Shown here piece by piece: positions 1 to 6,195 of a DNA stretch of 7,772 nucleotides. Positions within the stretch are counted from its first letter, which is position 1, and every line of letters starts with the position of its first letter. A program made the position numbers and the translations under genes. This DNA is from Deltaproteobacteria bacterium (GTDB taxonomy: Bacteria; Desulfobacterota; Desulfobulbia; Desulfobulbales; UBA5123), in assembly GCA_021788685.1 (NCBI GenBank), contig JAJYKH010000116.1:1-7772 (forward strand). Reading direction: 5' to 3'. The notes beneath the pieces are model-generated. The model did no database searches and was not told where the DNA came from. It saw only the letters and a program-made list of their open reading frames with translations.

Positions 1-2
1 CT

Positions 3-1055
3 GAGCACCTGCTGAACGTCGCGGAGCTGGCCCGGAGCTTTGCCGCCCTCTTCGGGGCCGAGCAGTGGGGGTATCGCGGGGGAATGCTGCACGATGCCGG
101 CAAGGCGACGGCTGATTTCATCCGCCGGCTGGAAGGCAAGTCTGTGCAGGTGGACCATTCCTCATTTGGCGCGTGCCTTGCCCAGGAGCGCGCCGGCCGG
201 CTTGGATTGCTTCTATCCTATGCCATTGCCGGGCACCACGGCGGCCTGCCCGATGGCGGCGAGCAGGAGACCGAGCTTCATTTCCGGTTGAAGAACGGGC
301 GAGATCCGGCCGAGGTGCAGCTCCTGCCCGAAGTCGATTTCCGGGAAGAGCTCGTGCCACCTTTTCGACTCGATCCGGGAACCGCCGGCTTCAGCCTCGC
401 GTTCTTCACTCGCATGGTCTTCTCCTGCCTCGTGGATGCCGATTTTCTCGACACGGAGGCCTTCTGCAATCCCGAAAAGGCGGGTTGCCGACCATCGCTC
501 GCTTCGGAAGGGTGCTTTGCCGACCTGAAGTCGTCTCTGGATCGACACCTGGAGGCGAAAACGGCCCAGGCCCAGCAAACGCCCCTCAACCGCCTGCGCG
601 GGGGCATCCTGGCCCAATGCCGGGAAAAGGCGCATCAGCCACCGGGGTTTTTCTCCCTCACGGTGCCCACCGGGGGCGGGAAAACCCTGTCGTCCCTGGC
701 CTTCGCCCTGAATCACGTTGCGGCCCACGGCCTGCGCCGCGTCATCTATGCCATCCCGTTCACCTCGATCATCGAGCAGAACGCCCGGGTGTTCCGGGAG
801 GCCCTGGGCCGCGAGCACGTGCTGGAGCACCACTGCAATTACCGGGAGAGCGGCGACCCGGAAGATCGCGCCTATGATCGCCGGCGCGGCTTGGCCGCGG
901 AGAACTGGGACGCCCCGGTGGTAGTGACGACCAATGTCCAGTTTTTCGAGTCCCTGTTTAGCAACAAGCCGTCCCGCTGCCGGAAGCTGCACAACATTGC
1001 CGGGAAAAAGAAAAGAGAAAAGGGGGACGTTATTGACAAACATGCACTCCACTGA
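3..1055 (+). CDS. cas3: Truncated type I-C-like CRISPR nuclease/helicase Cas3 (5' end outside window, 3' end lost at RAYT element)
   Basis: Cas3 is the nuclease-helicase that degrades DNA marked by Cascade in type I CRISPR-Cas interference. The frame is already open at base 3, so the true start lies left of the window. An ATG at 84 falls inside the HD domain and is not a natural start. Visible parts: HD motif LHDAGK (about 87-104), the AGHHGGLPDG histidines (about 231-260), and the late HD aspartates in LVDADFLDTE (about 429-458). The helicase motif I PTGGGKT follows (666-686), then motif Ia IPFTSIIEQNA (about 750-782), then VVVTTNVQFFESLFSNKPSR. This order and wording match type I-C Cas3. 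The similarity ends after KLHNIAG (base 1004), where the family would continue into the Walker B DEAQ motif. Instead 16 unrelated residues run into the transposon end and stop. Walker B, the second RecA domain and the C-terminal domain are missing, so interference is expected to be dead. No other cas gene or CRISPR array is in the window. Confidence 0.9.
   Translation, partial: EHLLNVAELARSFAALFGAEQWGYRGGMLHDAGKATADFIRRLEGKSVQVDHSSFGACLAQERAGRLGLLLSYAIAGHHGGLPDGGEQETELHFRLKNGRDPAEVQLLPEVDFREELVPPFRLDPGTAGFSLAFFTRMVFSCLVDADFLDTEAFCNPEKAGCRPSLASEGCFADLKSSLDRHLEAKTAQAQQTPLNRLRGGILAQCREKAHQPPGFFSLTVPTGGGKTLSSLAFALNHVAAHGLRRVIYAIPFTSIIEQNARVFREALGREHVLEHHCNYRESGDPEDRAYDRRRGLAAENWDAPVVVTTNVQFFESLFSNKPSRCRKLHNIAGKKKREKGDVIDKHALH
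1022..1037 (+). repeat. Left inverted repeat of the RAYT element
   Basis: GGGGGACGTTATTGAC reads inward toward the transposase gene. It pairs with the repeat at 2077-2092 with one mismatch (T versus A at position 10). It lies about 18 bases after the last recognisable cas3 codon. The truncated cas3 frame reads through it before stopping at 1053-1055. Confidence 0.8.
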
Positions 1056-1093
1056 TAGCCTCCCCACATCCCAACCAAGGAGAATTACAAGCT

Positions 1094-2077
1094 ATGCCCC
1101 GCCAAGCCCGCCTGGACGCCCCCGGCACCCTGCATCATGTAATCGTCAGGGGAATAGAGAAACGCCGGATTATCAAAGACAATAAAGATCGAGAGGATTT
1201 TGTCCGGCGGATGGGCGAAATCGCCCTGGCCGGCAACACGTTCATCTATGCATGGGCCTTGATGACCAACCATGCCCATATCCTGCTGCGTAGCGGCCCT
1301 GACGGGCTGTCGAGCTACATGAGACGACTGCTCACCGGCTATGCTACCCGATACAACCGGCGCCACAATCGTCATGGGCATCTATTTCAAAACCGGTATA
1401 AATCCATCATCTGCGAGGAAGAACCCTATTTCCTTGAACTGGTCCGCTACATCCACCTCAATCCTCTGCGCGCCGGCTTGGTAAAGGACTTGTCGGGATT
1501 GGCCGGTTACCGATGGTCGGGCCATGGGGTCCTGATGGGCCAACATAGTAACGATTGGCAGGCCTGCCCGGATGTTCTGGAACGATTCGGCAAAACCGCG
1601 GCCAAGGCCCGCATCGCTTATGAGAAGTACGTCTCGGAGGGCATGGCTCAATTGTACCGGCCGGATCTGGTCGGTGGCGGGTTGGTCCGCTCACGCGGAG
1701 GCTGGTCCGAGGTCAAGGCGCTCCGGAAGCTGGGGATAACCGAAGCGTCAGATGACAGGATTCTGGGCAGCGGCGCCTTTGTCGAGCGGCTGCTACAGGA
1801 AGCGACCGGTCAGGTCCGCCGGCATTTTGCTGGCCCGGGCACTGGGAAGGAGATCGAGCAGACCGTCCTGGCGACCTGTGAACAAGCCGGGATCAGCATT
1901 GAGGAGCTGCGCTCCGGCAGCCGCAGGAAACCGGTTGCGGAGATCAGGCGGCAACTGGTGCGGAAGCTTGTACAGGGACATGGCGTCTCGCTGGCGGAAT
2001 CCGCTCGCCAGACCGGGGTTTCCACCTCCGCCATCTCGCGGATTCTAGCCAGGCTGCAACCAGTAATGTCACATTAG
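1094..2077 (+). CDS. REP-associated tyrosine transposase (Y1_Tnp/IS200-like) with C-terminal DnaA-like HTH region
   Basis: A 327-residue HUH transposase of the RAYT group, which cuts single-stranded DNA at REP-like hairpins through a catalytic tyrosine. The N-terminal Y1 domain covers roughly residues 1-145. It opens with MPRQARLDAPGTLHHVIVRG, contains the metal-binding HUH motif NHAHILL (H60, H62), and has the conserved block RYIHLNPLRAGLV (118-130), where Y119 is the best candidate nucleophile. GHLFQNRYKS (95-104) is another family signature. The usual RAYT is much shorter. Here about 180 more residues follow, ending in EIRRQLVRKLVQGHGVSLAE and TGVSTSAISRIL (about 283-318). That end looks like a helix-turn-helix related to the DnaA C-terminal domain, as in many deltaproteobacterial relatives. 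AGGAGA at 1078-1083 lies 10 bases before the ATG and supports this start. The frame is intact, so the protein may be active. Confidence 0.9.
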   Translation: MPRQARLDAPGTLHHVIVRGIEKRRIIKDNKDREDFVRRMGEIALAGNTFIYAWALMTNHAHILLRSGPDGLSSYMRRLLTGYATRYNRRHNRHGHLFQNRYKSIICEEEPYFLELVRYIHLNPLRAGLVKDLSGLAGYRWSGHGVLMGQHSNDWQACPDVLERFGKTAAKARIAYEKYVSEGMAQLYRPDLVGGGLVRSRGGWSEVKALRKLGITEASDDRILGSGAFVERLLQEATGQVRRHFAGPGTGKEIEQTVLATCEQAGISIEELRSGSRRKPVAEIRRQLVRKLVQGHGVSLAESARQTGVSTSAISRILARLQPVMSH

Positions 2078-2092
2078 TCAATTACGTCCCCC
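2077..2092 (-). repeat. Right inverted repeat of the RAYT element
   Basis: On the minus strand this reads GGGGGACGTAATTGAC, 15/16 identical to the left repeat. Its inner end touches the last base of the transposase stop codon (TAG, 2075-2077), so the gene fills the element to its right edge. About 20 bases beyond it the minus-strand ATPase remnant begins. Confidence 0.8.
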
Positions 2093-2110
2093 AAGCACCC
2101 AAGCACACTG

Positions 2111-2538
2111 CTCTTCCCCGTACGTGAGAGGCAGCAGCTCGGCATAGAGCGCCCTGCCCGCCAGAGATTCCGTAACGCTGCGCATGAGGAGCAGGTTGGC
2201 CGAGCCCGAGAGGATGAATTTTTTGGCTTGGCCCGCCCGGTCCACGGCGAGCTTGATCGCGTCGAAAATCTCCGGCAGCTTCTGGGCTTCGTCGATGATC
2301 AGCCGGTCCGTGCCGGCTCAGAGGGACTGCGGATCGAGCCGCGCCTGCTCCCGGACCGCATAATCATCAAAGGTGAGGTAGGTGAATTCCGGAAATTCCT
2401 GGTTGAGGAGCGTGCTTTTCCCCACTTGGCGGGCGCCGGTCAGGACGGTGACCGGAAATTGGCCATGATCCTGCGAAGTTTGGGAGTCAGCCGCCTCTTG
2501 ATTGTATTTATTTCATGCGGTGAAATATTTTCTTTCAC
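2111..2538 (-). pseudogene. Decayed AAA_14/DUF4143-family ATPase, N-terminal part (in-frame stop, probable frameshift, 3' end lost at RAYT element)
   Basis: Read on the minus strand, this encodes the ATPase half of the AAA_14 + DUF4143 family. These are widespread accessory proteins, often mobile-element associated, with no firmly established role. The Walker A region is VTVLTGARQVGKSTLL (codons over 2411-2437 and just beside). Next come FTYLTFDDYAVREQARLDPQ, Walker B LIIDEAQKLPEIFDAIK (2282-2302 for LIIDEAQ), and the sensor segment KFILSGSANLLLMRSVTESL. The match fades after ELLPLTYGEE near 2111, so the DUF4143 half is gone. There are two lesions. A TGA (2320-2318) interrupts the frame between LDPQSL and AGTDRL. 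Upstream, a plausible N-terminus in another frame (GTG at 2538, then VKENISPHEINTIKRRLTPK and MANF) joins the Walker A frame only if one T is restored in the run at 2456-2458. The end abuts the right repeat of the RAYT element. Confidence 0.8.
2520..2538. promoter_or_regulatory. Possible operator-like palindrome at the start of the ATPase remnant
   Basis: GTGAAATATTTTCTTTCAC is an inverted repeat with perfect 6-bp arms (GTGAAA / TTTCAC) around a 7-nt AT-rich centre, in an otherwise GC-rich setting. It overlaps the inferred GTG start of the minus-strand ATPase pseudogene and could have been a repressor site. This is inferred from symmetry only, and AT-rich palindromes of this size also occur by chance. 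Confidence 0.25.
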
Positions 2539-2611
2539 GATGAGAAATATTCCACGGGAGCCCGGGAAAGTCAACCTCTCCCGCGCGCCCCGGGGACGAT
2601 GGCTGTGGGTG

Positions 2612-2710
2612 TCAAGAGACGGCGAGGGCCGGATCGGCGCAGAAGAGCTTGGGCGCCTTCACCAGCCGCTTGCCCCGGTTGGCGCTGCATGCCTCCGCCC
2701 ATTGACGATG
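2612..2710 (-). pseudogene. Short remnant of a DUF4143-family protein (middle segment)
   Basis: The minus-strand peptide around WAEACSANRGKRLVKAPK and KLFCADPALA resembles the segment of AAA_14/DUF4143 proteins that usually reads NxGKRLVKSPKLYFxDTGLA, at the junction into the DUF4143 domain. The match covers only about 30 residues. The frame stops two codons after DPALA (TGA at 2614-2612), where the family continues for about 100 more residues. Upstream in the same frame no family sequence is recognisable. It lies 5' of, and in the same orientation as, the ATPase remnant at 2111-2538, so the middle-region piece precedes the N-terminal piece. They cannot be one simply interrupted gene. The family assignment rests on one motif and is moderate. 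Confidence 0.55.
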
Positions 2711-3001
2711 AAATAGGGGCGGCTTGATGCCTGGCGCGAGAGCCGATACTCCCGGCGCAACTTTGCAAGCCAGCGCCATTCCGCTAGAATCAAGAAAGCA
2801 GAAGATCATGAGGCCCCTTCTGCCTCGCAACAGGAGAACGCCTCCTGGAATCTTGGACAGGCCCGGGGATTCTTGCGAGAGGCGATCTGCTGCTCCACAC
2901 CGGTGCCGAGGGGGCTGCGGGCAGGCTGAAGGCGGCACGGCACCTTGCCTGCGCGGCGGCCCTGGCGACTGCACCCTCTTCCCCACAAATGGCGGGGAAA
3001 A
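2711..3001. other. Region with no recognisable gene upstream of the SGNH gene
   Basis: About 290 bases without a supported coding region. Open frames exist on both strands, but their translations are Pro/Arg/Gly-rich and match no family I know, as expected of GC-rich non-coding DNA. A 7-bp inverted repeat with a 29-nt loop (GGTGCCG 2902-2908 / CGGCACC 2938-2944) is unremarkable at this base composition. The promoter of the following gene should lie here, but I could not identify a convincing one. Confidence 0.5.
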
Positions 3002-3913
3002 ATGAAAATACCTCTTCGTTGTTTTTTGGGAGGGATCATGCCGGTTGTCCTGGGAGCGCTGGTTTTCATGTGCTCATTTCCCGGGATAACCGTTACGGCG
3101 GGGCCTCTGAACGAAAAACTCCGGACCCTGGAGGATGTTCCCCGGGAATATTGGTCCGTCCTGGCCAAGAAGCGCATTATTTTCGCTCATCAGTCCGTGG
3201 GGGACAACATCCTGGACGGCGTGAAAGACGTGATGAAGGACCATGATTTTATCCATTTGAATATTGTAGAAACACCAGATCTCGTTGTGCCCCGGCAGCC
3301 CGTCCTGGCTCACTGGCGGGCAGGGGTAAATGGAAAGCCGTTTTCCAAGCTCGCTGCTTTTGCGAATGCCCTTGAGCAAAAGAGCATTGCGGATGTCGAT
3401 ATCGCCCTGGTGAAACTCTGCTTTGTGGATATCACGCAAGACTCGGACGTCGATTCCATTTTTCAGGCGTATGCGGACACCATGGAACAGCTCAAGAAGA
3501 AGCATCCGCATATTGAATTCATCCATGTCACCGTTCCCCTGTGCTCGGTTCGGACCGGCCTGAAATGGGACCTGAAACAGCGCATCAGACGCGTGCTCGG
3601 CCGTTCGACGGTGATCGACGACAATGATCGACGCCAAAGGTACAATCAGCTTTTGCGTGGAAAATTTACAGACGCGGGCAGCTTCTTCGACCTTGCCCTG
3701 GTCGAATCGACCAACGGCCACGGCCGGAAGTGTTTTGCCGAAAGGTCCGGCGAGACGGTGCCGATTCTTTGTCCGGAGCACAGTGCCGACGGAGGGCATC
3801 TGAATGCCCTGGGAAGACGGCAAGCTGCCGAGCAGCTGCTCATCACCTTGGCCCAGGCGGCCTACCGGCAGGATCATCAGCTCCCGATTTCCGCCCCTCT
3901 TCCTCCGCGGTGA
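3002..3913 (+). CDS. Exported SGNH/GDSL-hydrolase-like protein
   Basis: A 303-residue protein. Residues 1-33 form an N-terminal hydrophobic segment with early Lys and Arg (MKIPLRCFLG, then a hydrophobic stretch to about residue 30), consistent with a signal peptide or membrane anchor. The body resembles SGNH/GDSL esterase-like proteins. IIFAHQSVGDNIL (59-71) stands where block I would be. LVKLCFVDI (136-144) and FIHVTVPL (173-180) look like core strands. DGGHLNALG (263-271) is a typical block V with candidate catalytic Asp263 and His266. The usual GDS nucleophile motif is not obvious, and Ser65 in HQSVG is the only candidate nucleophile I see, so activity is uncertain. I chose ATG 3002 because GGCGGGG (2991-2997) precedes it and it keeps the positive N-terminus. 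ATG 3038, with GGGAGGG at 3028-3034, is a real alternative, and an upstream ATG at 2945 would add an uncharacteristic Pro/Arg-rich leader. The substrate is unknown; relatives act on acylated polysaccharides or lipids. Confidence 0.7.
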   Translation: MKIPLRCFLGGIMPVVLGALVFMCSFPGITVTAGPLNEKLRTLEDVPREYWSVLAKKRIIFAHQSVGDNILDGVKDVMKDHDFIHLNIVETPDLVVPRQPVLAHWRAGVNGKPFSKLAAFANALEQKSIADVDIALVKLCFVDITQDSDVDSIFQAYADTMEQLKKKHPHIEFIHVTVPLCSVRTGLKWDLKQRIRRVLGRSTVIDDNDRRQRYNQLLRGKFTDAGSFFDLALVESTNGHGRKCFAERSGETVPILCPEHSADGGHLNALGRRQAAEQLLITLAQAAYRQDHQLPISAPLPPR

Positions 3914-3918
3914 CTCCT

Positions 3919-3938
3919 CGCGGCGCCTTGAGGCCGCG
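3919..3938 (+). terminator. GC-rich hairpin just after the SGNH gene (weak terminator candidate)
   Basis: CGCGGC (3919-3924) and GCCGCG (3933-3938) form a perfect 6-bp stem with an 8-nt loop, starting 6 bases after the SGNH stop codon. Only TTTGGGG follows, so the U-tract is poor and intrinsic termination is doubtful. The position between the gene's end and the ftsH promoter fits a terminator or an mRNA 3'-end stabiliser. Confidence 0.35.
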
Positions 3939-3985
3939 TTTGGGGCCGACCGGTCCGGGAACGCTTTTCCCCCCAACCCTCCTCT

Positions 3986-4013
3986 CTGATATACTACTGA
4001 AAGGGAATATAAT
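3986..4013 (+). promoter_or_regulatory. Sigma-70-like promoter of ftsH
   Basis: A perfect -10 box TATAAT (4008-4013) lies 16 bases downstream of CTGATA (3986-3991), which matches TTGACA at four of six positions. Transcription would begin near 4020 and give a leader of about 50 bases before the ftsH ATG. No heat-shock sigma-32-type motif is evident. This indicates that ftsH is transcribed on its own and not only by read-through from the SGNH gene. Confidence 0.65.
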
Positions 4014-4057
4014 CGCTTGGCGGCCAACCGGCGGAAGAGTCATCGGGAGCGCCCATT

Positions 4058-4063
4058 AGGAGG
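4058..4063 (+). promoter_or_regulatory. Strong ribosome binding site that decides the ftsH start
   Basis: AGGAGG ends 10 bases before ATG 4074, the FtsH start. The ATG at 4064 directly abuts the AGGAGG with no spacer and opens an unrelated 63-codon frame, so it is not the start. Confidence 0.8.
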
Positions 4064-4073
4064 ATGACAGCCT

Positions 4074-6017
4074 ATGAAAAAAACCGACTTCAAAACGGGC
4101 GACAAAAAACCGGACATCGAAATCAACCGGCCGGCGGAGCGCAAGTTCTGGCAGCAACCCCAGTTCGGCTGGTTGACCTACATCCTGTTCATGGTGCTCT
4201 TCTATTATCTGTGGCAGGGCTATGCGCAGGTCAAACAGGAGGAAATTCCCTATAGCCGGTTCCTCTCCTATCTGAACAAAAACCAGGTGGCCAATGTGGT
4301 GGTCAGCACCAATTCCATCAGCGGGACGCTGTCGCTGAAGGATAAAAAAGGCCAGCCCATTTCCTTCATCACCCGGCCGCTCTGGAACAACGAGCTGGCC
4401 AATGCCCTGGAAAGTCACGGCGTGAAGTACAGTGTCCGGGAGCAAAGCAACTGGCTGGGGGATTTCCTGCTCAACTGGGTGCTCCCCTTCGGCTTGCTCT
4501 TTCTGGTATGGGGCTGGCTCTCCAGGCGGATGGGACAGGCCAGCAAGGGGTTTCTGAATATTGCCGGCAACCGTGTTCATATTCATGCGGAATCGTCGCT
4601 CAATGTCACCTTCGACGACGTGGCGGGCGCCGATGAAGCCAAGCAGGAATTGCAGGAAAGCATCATGTTTTTGAAGGACCCGTCCAAAATCCAGAGCCTG
4701 GGCGGCCGGATGCCCAAGGGCGTTCTGCTTGTCGGCCCGCCGGGCACCGGCAAGACCCTGCTGGCCCGGGCGGTGGCCGGCGAAGCCAAGGCCCCGTTTT
4801 TCTCGATCAGCGGCTCCGAATTTGTGGAAATGTTCGTCGGGGTGGGAGCGGCCCGGGTCCGGGAGCTTTTCGAGCAGGCGCGCCAGAAGGCCCCCTGCAT
4901 CATCTTCATCGACGAGCTGGATGCCATTGGCGGCGCCCGCGGGGTCGGGCCGATGATGGGCGGCCATGACGAGCGGGAGCAGACGCTCAATCAGCTGCTC
5001 ACCGAAATGGACGGCTTTGACCCTTCGGTGGGCGTGGTGGTGATGGCTGCCACCAATCGGCCGGAAATCCTGGACAAGGCCTTGCTGCGGGCCGGCCGCT
5101 TCGACCGGCAGATCATCGTGGATAAGCCCGATCTGGAGGCCCGGCTGGCCATTCTCAAGCTGCATACCAGAAAGATCAAGATGGCGGACGATGTCGATTT
5201 GCGGGTGGTGGCCCAGCGCACCCCCGGTTTTGTCGGCGCCGACCTGGAAAACATCGCCAATGAAGCGGCCATCGGCGCGGTCCGCCTCGGCCATTCCCTG
5301 ATCACCATGCAGGATTTCGAGGCGGCCATCGACCGGGTGGTGGCCGGTCCGGAAAAGAAGCATCGGGTCCTGAACGCGGCGGAAAAGAAGCGGGTCGCCT
5401 TTCATGAATCCGGGCATACCCTGGTGGCCTTGAGCGTGCCGACCGGAGAACCGGTCCACAAGGTGTCCATCATTCCCCGTGGCGTGGCGGCCCTGGGGTA
5501 TACGCTGCAGCTGCCGGTCGAGGAAAAATTCCTTTCGACCAAACAGGAGCTCCGGGACCAGATTGCCATTCTGCTGGGCGGGCGCGCGGCCGAAGAAATC
5601 ATTTTCGGCGAGATCTCGAGCGGCGCCCAGAACGATCTGGAGCGGGCCACCGAAATTGCCCGGGGCATGGTCTGCCAGCTGGGGATGAGCGATAAGCTGG
5701 GGCCGCTGACCTACGGCCGGCAGCAGCGCCTTGCCTATTTGGGGTACCAGGGGCAGGAGGAGAAGAATTTCAGCGAGGAGACCGCCCGGCTCATCGATGG
5801 TGAGGTGCGCGCCCTGGTGGAGGAGGGGCATGAGCGGGCCGCCTCGATCCTGAAGGAAAACCGCGCCCGGCTCGAAGCGCTGGCCGGGCTTCTGCAGGAA
5901 AGGGAGGTCATCAGCGGCGCGGAGGCCAAGCGGGTGGCAAACCTCGAAGGCGCCCAGCCGTTGCCCCCGGAACCGTCCGCGGAAGGGAAAAAAGGAGATC
6001 CTGCGGCTTCAAATTGA
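4074..6017 (+). CDS. ftsH: ATP-dependent zinc metalloprotease FtsH
   Basis: A 647-residue, full-length, membrane-anchored AAA+ protease. It forms hexamers that pull misassembled membrane proteins and short-lived regulators into a zinc protease chamber. Two membrane segments (about 33-50 and 129-148) bracket the extracytoplasmic domain. The AAA domain has Walker A GPPGTGKT (221-228), the pore loop MFVGVG (253-258), and Walker B IIFIDELDAIG (276-286; D280, E281). The second region of homology is MAATNRPEILDKALLRAGRF, with arginine fingers R339 and R342. The M41 protease domain has HESGH (444-448; H444 and H448 bind zinc, E445 is catalytic) and the third ligand D521 in AQNDLERAT. All key residues are present. 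HESGH replaces the commoner HEAGH, a tolerated variant. The C-terminal tail (about 625-647) is Pro/Glu/Lys-rich and probably flexible. Neighbours are unrelated and the usual tilS or folP partners are absent, so it may be a secondary FtsH paralogue, though this cannot be decided from the window. Confidence 0.97.
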   Translation: MKKTDFKTGDKKPDIEINRPAERKFWQQPQFGWLTYILFMVLFYYLWQGYAQVKQEEIPYSRFLSYLNKNQVANVVVSTNSISGTLSLKDKKGQPISFITRPLWNNELANALESHGVKYSVREQSNWLGDFLLNWVLPFGLLFLVWGWLSRRMGQASKGFLNIAGNRVHIHAESSLNVTFDDVAGADEAKQELQESIMFLKDPSKIQSLGGRMPKGVLLVGPPGTGKTLLARAVAGEAKAPFFSISGSEFVEMFVGVGAARVRELFEQARQKAPCIIFIDELDAIGGARGVGPMMGGHDEREQTLNQLLTEMDGFDPSVGVVVMAATNRPEILDKALLRAGRFDRQIIVDKPDLEARLAILKLHTRKIKMADDVDLRVVAQRTPGFVGADLENIANEAAIGAVRLGHSLITMQDFEAAIDRVVAGPEKKHRVLNAAEKKRVAFHESGHTLVALSVPTGEPVHKVSIIPRGVAALGYTLQLPVEEKFLSTKQELRDQIAILLGGRAAEEIIFGEISSGAQNDLERATEIARGMVCQLGMSDKLGPLTYGRQQRLAYLGYQGQEEKNFSEETARLIDGEVRALVEEGHERAASILKENRARLEALAGLLQEREVISGAEAKRVANLEGAQPLPPEPSAEGKKGDPAASN

Positions 6018-6034
6018 GCGCGGCCCCGCATGAC

Positions 6035-6072
6035 CTCCTTTCCGGTTCAGCCTGGCGGAGCCACCCCGGGTG
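6035..6072 (+). repeat. Dispersed intergenic repeat, copy 1
   Basis: Its core GGCGGAGCCACCCCGGGTG (6054-6072) recurs exactly at 7558-7576. Similarity extends leftwards through CTTTCCGGTTCAGC, which matches CCTTCCGTTTCAGC in copy 2; copy 2 carries a few extra bases between the two blocks. The core contains a small palindrome (CACCC-C-GGGTG). This copy lies 18 bases downstream of the ftsH stop. Confidence 0.65.
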
Positions 6073-6195
6073 CCACAGAAGGCCGCAAAGGGGAGCCCAT
6101 TCGTGCTTCCCTGCAACCCCATACCCAACAGCCCCACGCTCCCTTGAGCAGGGCGGGAACAGGAAGAGCCCGGCATGACGGCTTTCCCCCCGGCC

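Larger units (their letters stand above)
1022..2092 (+). mobile_element. RAYT/IS200-like element bounded by a 16-nt inverted repeat
   Basis: One Y1-type transposase gene (1094-2077) lies between GGGGGACGTTATTGAC (1022-1037) and the reverse complement of GGGGGACGTAATTGAC (2077-2092), a 15/16 match in inverted orientation. REP-associated tyrosine transposases are known to sit between inverted REP-like sequences, so the arrangement fits a RAYT unit. A purine-rich run precedes the left repeat (about 1005-1021), and TGCTTGGG occurs twice in tandem (minus-strand sense) just outside the right repeat (2090-2105). I cannot fix the outer ends because no target-site duplication is evident. The boundaries given are simply the repeats. 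Confidence 0.75.

Noticed and set aside
213..1067. 284-codon minus-strand frame opposite cas3
   Set aside because: It is a shadow of the Cas3 frame, with no domain motif or ribosome binding site.
2090..2105. Tandem TGCTTGGG at the right edge of the RAYT element, considered as a target-site duplication
   Set aside because: Both copies lie on the same side of the element and none is found at the left edge, so it is not a flanking duplication.
2228..2716. 162-codon plus-strand frame across the ATPase remnant
   Set aside because: The minus strand of the same bases carries clear Walker A and Walker B motifs, so this frame is the complement of a decayed gene.
2902..2944. 7-bp inverted repeat GGTGCCG / CGGCACC
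   Set aside because: The 29-nt loop and GC-rich context make chance pairing likely, and no T-tract follows.
3074..4027. 317-codon minus-strand frame opposite the SGNH gene
   Set aside because: It is antisense to a gene with a clear signal peptide and block V motif, and its own translation shows nothing recognisable.
4056..5831. 591-codon open frame on the minus strand opposite ftsH
   Set aside because: Its His/Gly/Leu-rich translation matches no family and lies antisense to a fully conserved FtsH. Long antisense frames are common in GC-rich genes.
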